From assembly GCA_019044685.2 (NCBI GenBank), contig JAGTXX020000007.1, forward strand, positions 62,001 to 126,000: a stretch of 64,000 nt of DNA, in the 5' to 3' direction. The notes beneath the pieces are model-generated. The model had not been told where the DNA came from. It worked only from the letters and a program-made list of their open reading frames with translations, and ran no database searches. The DNA is from Nannochloris sp. 'desiccata'. Its lineage: Eukaryota; Chlorophyta; Trebouxiophyceae; Chlorellales; Chlorellaceae. Both the position numbers and the translations under genes were made by a program. Shown here in pieces: positions 45,601-56,378 of the stretch; within the stretch, counting starts at the first letter, position 1; each line of letters begins with the position of its first letter.

Positions 45601-47474
45601 GCAGTAGCACCTTCCCAAGGAGCTAACACACTATTCGTACTTCCACTCGCACCTGTCGCACCCATTTGGTACACCACGCCCGTTGTCGTTAATGCGACAG
45701 TTAGGTGTAAGCCAGCAGCCACACTACGGACTCCTTTGCCTGTTAATTGAGAGCCGGCACCCCCTACACGGGTAGGTACAGTTTGACCTGTATACAAATC
45801 AATCTCACCATGCCCTAGGCATCCTTTATTACTATCTCTGCGTTGTAGCCCACCACCACCACCAAGACCACCGCTGCTGTTGCTGCTGTCCCCAAAGGCA
45901 ATTGCTTCGTTCACCCCGCCCCAAGTATAGAGAGATCCACCCCTACCTTCTTGGTACCCCTGATACAGCTGCTCAGCACCGCTGATGGAACTACTCGCAC
46001 GACGGTGGTGGGTAGATCGACCGGGGGTTGAAGGAAGAAAAAGGAGATGGCTGTTGGTTTCAGGTTTTGTGGATAAAGAGTGAATCGGTGATGGAGGGGT
46101 GGCAGGGGCTTCTCCTCCACCAAAGAAGGCATTACCACCACCAACACCTCCACCAGGGCTAATAGGAGGTTGTAATCCTAATCCAGGGGGCTCTAATACA
46201 ATAGCTGCTGTGTGCCAGACTCCACACGCCACTTGCAGCACTGGCATCGAGCGCAGCGCCACAACATGTGTTGGCTGTAATCGATTTATTTGATCACCAT
46301 GGCCTAATTTCCCACCAAAACCTTCACCCCAGGTAAATAATCTCCCATCAGACGCGACGGCAGCAGTGTGAAACGGGCCACACGAGACCTGGCAGACTGA
46401 AATATGATTCAACCCACCTTTGACCAGGGTCGGTAGTACTAGTGGTAAGGACTCCCCTGGGAGCCTTCCCCACGTATATAGCTGCCCTTCTGGAGTGATA
46501 GCAGCTGTATATTCATCACCACAAGATGCAGCGATGATTTTACCGTCTCCTGGAAGGCCTCGAGTGGTTCTATGGGGTACAGGGGCAGGATTATCATGGC
46601 CTCGACCGAGTTTTCCACCACTGCCTTCTCCTAAGACGTAGAGAGCGCCTTGTGCAGACACGATGGCAGCGTGACGACGGCCTACGGAAGCAGTCGATGC
46701 GTCGAGGATGGAGTTTAAAGGGATTGGGGTAGGAGTCAAGCGACGTGGCCAGCATTCTTTCGTCTCGTTTTTGATATTAGATTGCATACTTGGAGGTGGT
46801 GGAGGGGTTGGTGATCTATTGAATGAAGGGTTTGAAACACAGCCCCAAATGAAGAGATCTCCAGGGACAACCTGCTCTAGAAAGTGCTCACTTCCTCCTG
46901 CTGCTGCTGCTGCTACTTGTCGAGAAGGAGAGGCACCACCACCACCACCAGCAACGGTACTTTTAGTGCCGCTAACTACTACTAATCCAGCAGCTGCAGC
47001 TGCTGTAGAATGCTGCACTGCAATTTGAAGACCAGGATACCATAGAAGATACTGTTCACTATCTCTACACGTCAAATCTAGAGTCCTAGCAGCTCCAGAA
47101 GAGTCTAGATATCGAAGAGAAAAAGAAGCAGCTGGTTCTCGAACAGGATGCCGCCGAAAGACTTCCGTGGCCTGGCCAGGCAAGAAATCACGTACACTTG
47201 CCAATAAAACGGATTTTACTGCTCCTGAAGCGCTACGCCACCGTAGCTCGTTGTCGCAGTTTGCAAGACGGAAGAAGTGAGCTTTGGGGCGGCCTTGTCG
47301 CCCGTGTTTAAGGAGAAAAGAACCTTTGCGGAGAGCTGTAAGGAGCTCCTCTTCTGATTGGCCTCCAACAGAGACTTCATGAGAAGTTGAAGAGGCAAAG
47401 AATGTGGCGGGAGGTTCCATCTGTAGAGGGGAAAAAATGGAAAAGGATCGAGGTTGAGTTTCATAATTATGCAT
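42213..47474 (-). CDS. PH-RCC1 repeat protein (plant PRAF-like, no FYVE seen)
   Basis: Very long intronless frame, 1753 aa from the first ATG (47474); a second Met (MEPPATFF) lies 18 residues on. The N-terminal PH domain has RKGSFLLKHGRQGRPKAHFF, then RLANCDNELRWRSASG, RDFLPGQATEVFRRHP and DLTCRDSEQYLLWYPGL, closely following plant PRAF proteins. Several RCC1 blades follow, recognisable by GALYVLGEGSGGKLGRGHDN, GQLYTWGRLPGES, GRLFTWGEGFGGKLGHGDQI, NKGCLGHGEIDLYTGQTVPT and SVFTWGRGSEGQLGTG. Some blades are split by long Gly/Ser-rich inserts. The C-terminal 950 residues are low complexity with a short coiled coil (RKQVELERQQQALALWAEEL). The FYVE zinc finger of land-plant PRAFs is not seen. Phosphoinositide binding and GEF-like activity are only inferred. 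Confidence 0.82.
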
Positions 47475-47860
47475 TTGAACCGAGAGCAATGCTGTCTTGA
47501 GGTATATCTTGTCGTGTTGAGATGTACCTTGGATCTGAAAGATGGAGTTAATGCAAGATACTGGCTATCCTTCTCGCAGTAAACAGACTATAGAAAAAAA
47601 CTGCCTCATGATTGCTGTTTTCAAACTGATCTGGAGCAACTAAAGTGCATTATTAAATTAGACAAAGCATGCAGAAATACTCCTTTAACAGTTCTTCGTC
47701 ACTTCATTCAATTTAAAATGCAGCTCGTTCCACTGGAGACGCCATGAAGTAGTGTCAAATGCTGTGTTCAGGTCCGCCGCTCTGCTCTGGGTTGCAACTG
47801 CTTTGGGTTATAACACTGGCAGCGTAACCCATCTGCGTAGTATTTCCAAAATCAAACTAC
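47475..47860. promoter_or_regulatory. Divergent region between the PH-RCC1 gene and the small plastid-type gene
   Basis: 386 bp between divergent starts. A GTACAT donor-like site near 47527 on the minus strand could mark a 5' UTR intron of the PH-RCC1 gene. No other element recognised. Confidence 0.35.
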
Positions 47861-48509
47861 ATGAAGATTACACTACTGAAATCAACAGTCTGCCAGCCTC
47901 AGCGCTGTGGGCGTGCTCAGTGCCATGCCTTCTCACATGCCGCAAGCTTTATTGCTCCACCTCGTCGTGTTGCTCAGGCAGCTCACACGACACGTGACTT
48001 CACAGTTACAAGGGCTTTAGAAGAGGGAACTGACCCAGAGCAGGTACGCTATGCAGAAATTATCGAGCTTTTTGCTAATGTTTCAACAAATTGAATTAAT
48101 CCATTCTACATTGTTATATGCTTTGCGTTGTGCAGTTTGAAGGCCTGGACCCTGCAGAAGATGCCGAGGTACATTTTAGGGATCCGTCGCAGTTTTTCAA
48201 CGCGATACCCTAGAATCTAATTTAAAAATGCCTTCAGATATTTTTTTGCCGCCACGGGTGAACACACCGCCACACGCTTCGACTAACCTCCCTCCTTCCT
48301 CTTTAATGCAGATCCCTGGAACATATCGTGATGCTATGACATCCAACACTCCCCTTGGAAAGGCAATTAAGGAAGTATGCAGCGAGCTTGACAACTTGGC
48401 AGCTCTTGAGAAAGAGACGCTGACGGAGGCGGACGCTTTGTTGAAGAAGTTAGGTTTAAAAACGAGTTTATTTGATGTGCCTGAAGCGAAATCGAAGGAT
48501 AATGAATAA
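47861..48509 (+). CDS. Small plastid-type protein, 137 aa, with a 33-nt microexon
   Basis: Three exons, 47861-48043, 48136-48168 and 48312-48509, all phase 0 with GT-AG introns. The first about 45 residues are Ala/Arg/Ser/Cys-rich and lack acids (CHAFSHAASFIAPPRRVAQA), fitting a chloroplast transit peptide. The middle exon encodes only FEGLDPAEDAE. The mature part is a short acidic then helical region: IPGTYRDAMTSNTPLGKAIK, VCSELDNLAALEKETLTEAD and ALLKKLGLKTSLFD. No family is recognised. The exon structure is supported by frame continuity and sensible splice sites rather than homology. Confidence 0.6.
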
Positions 48510-48830
48510 AGAAGATAGTATAATCTTCATATTAATTAATTTATGTGTTAATACTGAGCGATGTGAGTTGTAACAAAATTAAAAGTTCTGTCGTCCTGGC
48601 AACATCACGTCGTACGGCGCTGCCAATAAATATTTGATAAAAGCAGCTCAAACGCGAGACTTCGTCTCGATAGTTTAAAATTTGAGAAATTGCCTTGAGT
48701 GTTGCCAGTGGTTCTAAAGAAATCTTGGATCTACCCGTCTTTCAATATTTAAAATTAATATAGTGATTCGTTAACTTAAAGTTCGAAAGAATTAATGCTG
48801 CTGCAAACTGCTTGCACTCGTTAAATTCGC
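48510..48830. other. Intergenic between two plus-strand genes
   Basis: 321 bp, 3' flank of the small plastid-type gene and promoter of the exonuclease gene. Nothing notable. Confidence 0.4.
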
Positions 48831-50108
48831 ATGAATAGTATTAGATCAAGATTTACTATGCGGGAATTACGCGCTGTTATGCAATATTATACCATCAACA
48901 GGCCGTGTTCCTTCTCATCTTCATCTTCTCCCATCGCTGCTCCAATCTTTAGCAAGCGATCTCCCCTTAACCCAACTCCTGCTGCTACTACCCATCTACC
49001 CAGTAGCATACGCCACAATTTAGAGAGAAGAATATACAACAATGCTACTAATAGCAAAACAACCCCGCCAACAACAACTAGCCCTCTCGGTTTCTTTGCC
49101 GACTCCTCCGACCCTCTTCCTGCCAGCGGTCCCTCTGCCCAGCGCATGATCCTTATCGACGCAATGGCACTCTTATACCGCTCCCACTTTGCCTTTGGTC
49201 CTGATTATAGACTCCGTAACTCTGCTGGAGAAGATACCACCGTCATGTTTGGCTTTTTATCTACTTTTCTGTCACTAATGGAATTACACCCGCCGCCAAC
49301 GCACGTGGCCGTTGTTTTCGACGCTTCTGGGAAAACATTTAGACACGAACTCTTCCCAGGGTATAAAGGTCAACGTCCAGATACTCCAGAGGATATCAGA
49401 GCCGCCGTTCCAAAGCTACAGGAGCTTCTAAATGCCATGGGGATTGTTGAGCTGTGCGTCCCCGGAGTTGAAGCTGATGACGTTATCGGGACCGTAGCGG
49501 TACGATCTGTAGAAGCTGGTATGGCTGTTGCTATTGCATCACCAGATAAAGATTTCTTTCAACTCTTAAGACCAGGGTTAATACTTTTACGGCCACCAAA
49601 AAAATCAGATGCAGCTGCAGCGGTTGCAGCAGGTGCTTCCAAGGCAGTGAAATATGCCTTACAACCGTATACAGATGACAGGTTTAGGGAAGAGTGGCAG
49701 GGGTTGGAACCACAACAGTTTGTAGATTTGCTTGCACTTATGGGAGATGCTTCGGATAACGTTCCCGGGGTCGAAGGAATTGGTCCCAAAACTGCAACAA
49801 CTCTTTTATTACGCTACGGCACCTTGAGTGAAATCTTACAGCAGGCCGGGGATATAATACCTAAGAAGCGTGCTACAGCAGTATTAGCGACCTCTGAAGG
49901 TGCTGCAGCTGCGAAATTAAGTAGGCAACTTGTTGAAATTCGAGTTGATCTCGATTTGCCACCCGTCGTGGGGTCGCTTGAAAAATTTCGAGTGCACCCA
50001 CCGAAAGATGGAGGAACCGAAGCGTTGAGGTTGTTGAAGGAAATAGAGTTTGAGGTGCACAGTACAAGAATACAAGCTTTGTGGAAACGGATGGAAATTA
50101 AGATGTAG
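48831..50108 (+). CDS. Organellar 5'-3' exonuclease (PolI N-domain/FEN-like)
   Basis: Single-exon 425 aa protein. The first about 100 residues are Ser/Thr/Pro-rich with Arg, fitting an organelle targeting peptide. The nuclease domain follows that of bacterial DNA polymerase I: RMILIDAMALLYRSHFAFG, PPTHVAVVFDASGKTFRHEL, GVEADDVIGTVAVRS, IASPDKDFFQLLRPG and DLLALMGDASDNVPGVEGIG, followed by PKTATTLLLRYGTL. The Asp-rich metal sites and the helix-hairpin-helix (VEGIGPKTA) are intact. No polymerase domain follows, as in plant stand-alone family members. Primer removal or flap processing in plastid or mitochondrion is inferred. Confidence 0.9.
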   Translation: MNSIRSRFTMRELRAVMQYYTINRPCSFSSSSSPIAAPIFSKRSPLNPTPAATTHLPSSIRHNLERRIYNNATNSKTTPPTTTSPLGFFADSSDPLPASGPSAQRMILIDAMALLYRSHFAFGPDYRLRNSAGEDTTVMFGFLSTFLSLMELHPPPTHVAVVFDASGKTFRHELFPGYKGQRPDTPEDIRAAVPKLQELLNAMGIVELCVPGVEADDVIGTVAVRSVEAGMAVAIASPDKDFFQLLRPGLILLRPPKKSDAAAAVAAGASKAVKYALQPYTDDRFREEWQGLEPQQFVDLLALMGDASDNVPGVEGIGPKTATTLLLRYGTLSEILQQAGDIIPKKRATAVLATSEGAAAAKLSRQLVEIRVDLDLPPVVGSLEKFRVHPPKDGGTEALRLLKEIEFEVHSTRIQALWKRMEIKM

Positions 50109-50204
50109 AAAATGAAAATGTATTTTGTAATAAAAAACAAAAATAAACTGAGAGGAGCAAAAGATTCGTCACTGCTACATTAGTTCCCCATCTCTGTTGG
50201 TACT

Positions 50205-51110
50205 ACTGTCCGGGAACTTTTTTTTCAAGAAAAGAAAGAAAAAGTTTAGTTTAGACTTTTAGTGTAGTTTAGATCATTTAGTTTTAGAATTTAGGATTTA
50301 GTTTAGATGTGTAGGGCTAAAGGTTTAGTTTAGTTTAGAGCTAAAGAAGTTCCCGTCCGGTTTAGTTTAGTTTAGTTTAGTTTAGTTTAGTTTAGTTTAG
50401 TTTAGTTTAGTTTAGTTTAGGTGGTAGATGAATAACCACTAAACTAAAACAATTTAGTTTAGAGCTAATGTTTTAGTTTAGTTTAGGTGTAAAGAAGTTC
50501 CCGTCCGGTTTAGTTTAGGTACTAAATATTTAGCTAAAGATTTAGACTAAAACTTTTAGTTTAGATATAAGTGTTTTAGTCGATGATGATCATAAATTAG
50601 TTAATCGATGGTTTAGCTAAATTTAGTAGTGAAATGGTATACTTTAGTTTAGTAAAAGTTCAGTTAAATTTAGTTTAGGTAAGGATTTAGTTTAGTTTAG
50701 TTTAGTAATAGTTCTACATATAGTTTAGTTTAGTAAAAAACTAAACTAAACTTTTTGGACGGGAACCTCCTTAAGGCACTACACTAAAACTTAACTAAAT
50801 CTAAATTAGTTTAGTTTAGTTTAGTTTAGTTTAGTTTAGTTTACTAAATAACTAACTCAACGTCATTAACAACATAACATCATCATAAAATCATAATTTA
50901 GATAAATTTGTTTAGCTAAACTAAACCGGACGGGAACTTTACTAGTCTAAACTACCTCTTAACTAAATCTAAATCTAAACCGGACGGGAACTTCTTTACC
51001 TCTAAACTAAACCTAAACAAAACCTAAACTAAACCTAAACTAACTCTTAACTAAATCTAAATCCTAAACTAAATCTAAAGCTAAAACTAAACTAAACTAA
51101 AGCGCGATTT
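50205..51110. repeat. (TTTAG)n foldback block with GTTCCCGTCC motifs
   Basis: About 900 bp of TTTAG units that switch orientation. The left half is mainly TTTAG (for example 12 perfect tandem units at about 50361-50420); the right half is mainly CTAAA. The motif AAGTTCCCGTCCGG occurs forward at about 50347-50360 and 50496-50509, and its complement (GGACGGGAAC) at about 50756, 50928 and 50980. The block is therefore a large imperfect inverted repeat centred near 50.70 kb. No ORF. It resembles a foldback or satellite element, or remodelled telomere-like DNA, but matches no family I know. Confidence 0.75.
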
Positions 51111-51196
51111 TTTTTGAGTTTTGGGGGCTTTAATTCAACTATATTCGACGCCCTAGACCATAGAATAAAAAAAGATGGGAGTTTGGCAGCGAGGAT

Positions 51197-53750
51197 TGCA
51201 TTTAGTTTTTCGCTTATCATACAGAATGAGCTTCTCTAGGAGAAAACACTTACTGAAGATTGACGCAGCAAGCTGCGTGGGTTTGTAATATATTCTTTAT
51301 TCGACTGAATCTCTAATCCAAAACTCGCGCTAGCATAGAGGAGATAGTGGGCAAAATAGAAAAATGGGATGCAGACAGCAGGTATAGTGTTTTACGTACA
51401 GAGGGGCTTGGGAAGAGGTGAGGACTGATTCCAGGTTAGTTAGCACGAGTTTTGATTAGTAGACCATCGTAGGAGGAACTCGGCTGTGTATAGGTGCTGC
51501 AGGGTTGTCGTCGAAGGTGCTATTGGGTGCTCCCAGTCAGCAGCACAGCACACTTTTCAGGGTGCTAAGGTTGTCAGAGCAAAAATAAACGCAAAATGCG
51601 AAAAAGATATAGATAAAAATGTAAGAAATCTAAGAACAAACTTTTTATTGTTAGGAAAAGGGGTGAAGTGTGGGGAAGGGATCAAAATAAGAAAAAAGTA
51701 TTTTCGATCAAAGATGTGTTTGAAAAATTAGCAGAAAGAAGAGAGATTAAGTGAATGGGATTGATAGCTTGAGAAATGGAGAGACGATGTTGTAGAATGA
51801 AGTGGAGAAAAGTTAGTATCGCCGGAAATTGGCGTTTAGTGGAAATATTGTGGTGTTAGTGGAAGGAAAATTCTGCCGCCGCTGTCGGTTTGTTTTGAAA
51901 AGCTTGCTGTGTAGAATCCAATTGACGGACTCACGAGGAGTTCTCCGTCAAGAAAGCCGTAACTTGATGCATTATTCGTTGTTGGGTGGATCGGGATGCA
52001 TGGGTATAAAGGTAGGGGTAAGTCTGAAGTAGTTTAAATAATCTGCGGAAAAGGCGTCTTTCGTTGTATCCTCTTCTAATAAGTTGAGCTATGACGAGTG
52101 CTGTAGCTTGGCAGAAGCTGTTTCGATCTGTAATGTTTCTTCGTAGAGCATGAAATCTTCCAGTTAATATGTTGTCTTTAATTCTTCTTGCCAGGTTGGA
52201 GCTATTATGTACGTAGCGAGTTTTTGATAACGCTGCAAACTCGGGTTTGGAGAACTTGTTGTAGAAAGTAGTTCGTAGTGGTAGACTGCCATTCCCATTC
52301 TTAGAGCTCAGTGTTATATCTAGGAAATTGGTAGTAGGTCCTAGGGTAGATAAAGTAATCTGCAGCTCTGATGGGTAGATGCCGCTGATGCCGTAGAAAG
52401 TATTATTGTTGTAGAGTAGCTGCTGAAGGAAAATATTAGTAATAGTAATGATATCATCTATATATCTGAAGAGCCATTGGAAGAAGACTAGCAGATATAG
52501 AGCTACAGAGCCAGAGTCGTAGGTTTCCTGCCAATTTGGTGGCTCTGTGGCTGGAAGAGAAGTCAGAATTTGAAGATTAGTGCTGGTCGCCACCAGCTGC
52601 TGCAGTTGTGAATAAAAAGCTAATTCATAGGTAAATAAGAAGTGGTTTGCTACGTAGACAGAAGCATTACCGCCCATAGCTATGCCTTGGGTTTGCTTGA
52701 GAATACGTTGTGCGAAATGAACGTAGTTGTGGCTAATAATGAACGTGAGAAGTACTTTAAGATCATCCAAGGTGAAAATTGTATAGCGGTCGTAGCCAAT
52801 ACCGCCGTGGCGAGGTTGGCCTGGTATGTAGGTGGACAGCCACTGGGGTTTCTTCGTTGGAGAGTCAAATATTTTGATAGCTACGCCAAACTTATCAAAT
52901 AGCTTTGTATATAAATCGACGAGTCGCTGGAGTAGAGCTATAAGTTGGAGGTTGGTATATAATCGGCTGACGTCTCCAGTTTAAAAATGTACTTCTGGGT
53001 CGGTAGGCATAGCGTTGAAACTACGTAGTCTGGTAACCATATCGATAGCATTGCGTAGTATAGTATGGTGACCGTGCCAATTGAACGAAGGTGGAGGGGT
53101 GCTGGAGGTAGAAGGAAGAGAAGAGAGGTGGTTGTTCAGCGCAGTGAAGACGTCGTCTAGCAGGTGTTTTGTAAATGGATCCAGTGCACTCAGGAGCGTG
53201 CAGAGAGTTTTGGCTGGCGGGGTGCTATAACAGAAGCCTGCACTGACTATAAATCTAGGTTGTGGAATTGGTTTATGCAGCTTGACTGTGCAAACATAAT
53301 TAGGGACAGATCCATCTCCGAGCGTCAAGACGCGTCTGGCTTGGTTAGATATACCAGCATCCAGAGAAGGTATAAGAAGAGCAGCTGTAGTATTTAATGG
53401 TTGAAAGACAGTGCTGTTAGTAAGATCGTCGTTTATCCAAGTAGTGTATTGCTTTTTGCATACAAAGGCGAAAGATGTGTCTGCTTTGTCGACGCTGGTA
53501 ATTGCAAAATGGCGCTGGAAATGGCGCAGAGCATGGAAATCAGCTGTGGAGAAAGGGAGTCCAGAAGCGTTACTAGGGATAGTAACGGTTTTTCCTAAGG
53601 GTAGGTCAGCATCAATTTGCTCCTGGATTAGTGGTTGAAGACTATTTCGCCAAGCTTCCCACCCAGTAATACGGAGACCGTTCTCGTAGCGGTTTGAGAA
53701 TTTATTGAAGGCTAGGAGTGCGAGCTGGAGAGCTTCTGCATTTAGTTTTT
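51197..53750 (-). mobile_element. 5'-truncated Penelope-like retroelement copy with 14-bp target-site duplication
   Basis: The 14-mer TGCATTTAGTTTTT lies at both ends (51197-51210 and 53737-53750), so the inserted element is about 51211-53736. The 3' part (51207-51705) matches the fragment at 18060-18562, defining the element's 3' terminus. The interior encodes a reverse transcriptase on the minus strand. The coding frame is still open at the 5' edge of the insertion, so the copy is 5' truncated. It landed 76 bp past the GluRS stop codon. Confidence 0.82.
51931..53748 (-). pseudogene. Penelope-like reverse transcriptase, truncated, one in-frame stop
   Basis: One continuous minus-strand frame from 53748 to 51931, interrupted by a single TAA at 52983-52981. 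Upstream of it are VDKADTSFAFVCKKQY (the Penelope-type ADK region) and YVCTVKLHKPIPQPRFIVSA. Downstream come TGDVSRLYTNLQL (motif A with catalytic Asp), QTQGIAMGGNASVYVANHFL (motif B), LFRYIDDIITIT (motif C with the catalytic Asp pair) and FLDITLSSKNG (motif D). These together are diagnostic of Penelope-like elements rather than LINEs or LTR elements. No C-terminal GIY-YIG domain is present. In green-lineage Chlamys-type elements that domain is N-terminal, and here the N-terminus is missing. The stop replaces one codon, so decay is slight. Confidence 0.85.
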
Positions 53751-53826
53751 ACAAAAATATCCGTCTTGGCGCCAAGACTCTGAAAATTTCTATTCGTTTA
53801 AAAACTATTTTAAAAAGTACATTACA

Positions 53827-56194
53827 CTATTTACCACCCTTTGCTTGCTTTCCGTCAGGAATATCAAACAAAACAATGGGTTTCTCTGGCTGTGCAGGGT
53901 CAAACGCCTGATCAATTATGAAATACCCCCGTCGTTCCAGCTGAATGACATCCCCTTTACTCGCAAGCTTTAAATTAATATCACCCACAACATTAGTGAC
54001 CTTGTCACTCTCTCTATTCACACAATCTTCAAGTTTATCGTCCTCTTCAAGCTTCTTTTTAGTAATTAAATACCCAAAATGGTGCAACAACATTGCCGGG
54101 CAGTCGCCACTTGCGGACAACCACGTTACTTTTAATTTTGTTTTCTTAAAATCACCTTCAAGATGTAACCGAGCATCGACACTGGTAACAACACCCAAAC
54201 CGTCAGCCTCTTTATGTACTCTATCGACAATGATGTTACCCCAAGCCATTAAAGTTATTTCTTCACCTTCGATCAATTGGGCAGCATCTGCTTGATCAAG
54301 CCACAAAGTTTTTGATCTGACCTGTTGTTTCATACCTGCAGGGGGGTATTTCTGATGTTTGGGAACCTCCACTACCTCTACAGGATCAGGGCCGTCGAAT
54401 AAATTCACAGCAACACGTTGATTAACTTCAATGGCGGTGTGTCGAGGGCAGACGGGATCAATTACTTTTTTATTAAAGGCCCAAATTTTATCCCATTCTT
54501 GATAAGTAACATTTTTAGATGCTCCCTGGAATAATATAAACTCCCGCAATGCAGGTAAAGTAAGCCCTCTACGCATCATTCCTTGTACGGTCGGCATTCG
54601 AGGATCAGACCAGCCATCCACTAGACCCTGGTCAACAAACCACGTCAACTTTCTTTTTGAAAGTACGGTATATATAAAGGACAATCTTGAATAATCCCAA
54701 ATAAAGACATGTGGTAATGGACCACGATCTGTCCATACCTCTTGTTGAAGTTTCAACATCCAGTAGAATTGAGCTTCTCTGTCTTTATATTCAGAAGTTC
54801 TCAGAGCGTGGGTGACGCCTTCCAAAGAGTCCACAAATGGGCACGCGAAATCATAGGTAGGGTAGCACTTATAGGTATGTCCAGTGCGCCAATGATGTGT
54901 GGGGTTGCATCTGTAGACAACTGGATCGCGTAATGCTTTATTTCCTGCAGTCATATCCATCTTGACACGGAGACAATATTTAATTCCAATATCGCTTCCA
55001 GTCTGCATCTCTTCCCATGCAGCTAATGTGTCTTCAACAGAGGAATTACGACGTTTGCTTTCGATTCCGTGCATACGTTCTTCACGCATTTGATCTACAG
55101 GGGTGTCGTCAGCGTAGACGTAGCCTTTTTTAATCATCAAAGCTGCTAATTCAACCATTTGAGGGAAGTAATCCGATGTGTAGGTAATTTGCTCAAACTC
55201 AAGACCAAGACGCTTAATATCAGCTATAATGTTTTCCACGTATTCATCCTTTTCTTTAGATGGGTTGGTATCATCAAAACGGACGAGTAATTTTCCGTTG
55301 TACCGATTCGCAATTTGTTGATTTAAAATTGCTGCTTTGGCGTGGCCAATGTGGAGATAGCCGGAAGGTTCAGGAGGGAAGCGAGTCACAACTTTGCCCA
55401 TTTCGGCACCTTCAAGATCAATATCGTAACTGCCACTTGCACCAGCTATAGCGGCAGGGGCAGCAGTACCATTCGCAGCAGCCCCTCCAGCAGCGGCTGC
55501 AGGTTTCTTTGTGTAAGCATCCAGGACAGCTGCCAGCGCAGGCATGGTATTCAGATATTCAATATATCTGGGTAAATGGGAGAATTGCTTCCGAGTTTTC
55601 TTCCATGCAGGGGTAGAAGATAAGCCACCCCATACAGCAACATCCGCCAAAGTGATTGAGTGACCAACCATGAGGGTACGAGCGGAGATGTAGTCTTCTA
55701 ATGAGCGACACGCGGGATCAAAACCAGAGCCAGTGACGAGATTTGTAGCTGCAAATTCGACCAGATGGTCGACTTGGCAGGCAGCTAAAGGGTCAGCTGG
55801 GTAAAGCTGGGTAGCTGGGGCCGCTCGGGCAACGTAGCGGAGGATGCTCGCAGAGCCTGTAAGTTCATCACTGCACAGTTTAATGAGAGTGGAGAAAGGG
55901 GTGATAAGATATACATGCGCTTTATAGCTGAACTGAAGCTTGGTTCTTTGAGGAATTCAAATTTTGCCAAAGTGATCGATTAAAACTAAGATTGGTTGTC
56001 AATTTTGTCAAAAATGATAAAGATACATACCCACTGGGGAATGTGAGAGTAATTGGGGCGTCTCTGGACGTTTTATCTTCAGGCTTGAGATCAAGCTCCA
56101 CCCCACCAAGCTTGGCAGCCGCCAAGATACCAAAAGGTGGCATGGATGAATTAAAAGTAAGGATGGGCGCAGAGCCCGAATTCTGCGCTACCAT
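53827..56194 (-). CDS. Cytosolic glutamyl-tRNA synthetase
   Basis: Class I synthetase charging tRNA-Glu. Exons 56194-56035 and 55856-53827; 729 aa. The phase that keeps SASILRYVAR in frame requires a GTGGGT donor, four bases before a tempting GTATGT that would break the frame. The N-terminal about 190 residues are a GST-C-like domain (VGHSITLADVAVWGGL). After an Ala/Gly linker comes the catalytic domain: VVTRFPPEPSGYLHIGHAKA (HIGH signature), RFDDTNPSKE, and the KMSKS-equivalent LSKRKLTWFV. The beta-barrel anticodon-binding domain follows with TLMAWGNIIVDRV. It has the archaeal/eukaryotic architecture, so it is cytosolic, not organellar. First ATG at 56194. Confidence 0.94.
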
Positions 56195-56378
56195 TGTAGT
56201 TGAGAAGATCACAAAAAATCAACCCAAGTTCTGGAAGCAAATTTGAAATGCTAGAGGTTTTCAGAAATTCTAGTGTTTTCGAGTGCGGCACTGATGGCGA
56301 AATAAAGCAGCTTACAATGTGCATTTTCTCTCTTAATTTCATAATTGTATATATGTCACATTTTTACACATTGCCAAC

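Noticed and set aside
42409..47028. Many plus-strand and alternate-frame ORFs over the PH-RCC1 gene
   Set aside because: Shadows of low-complexity Ser/Gly/Thr codons in the real gene; no recognisable protein.
56027..56034. GTATGT donor in GluRS intron 1
   Set aside because: It looks stronger than GTGGGT, but using it shifts the frame out of SASILRYVAR; the upstream GTGGGT keeps the frame.
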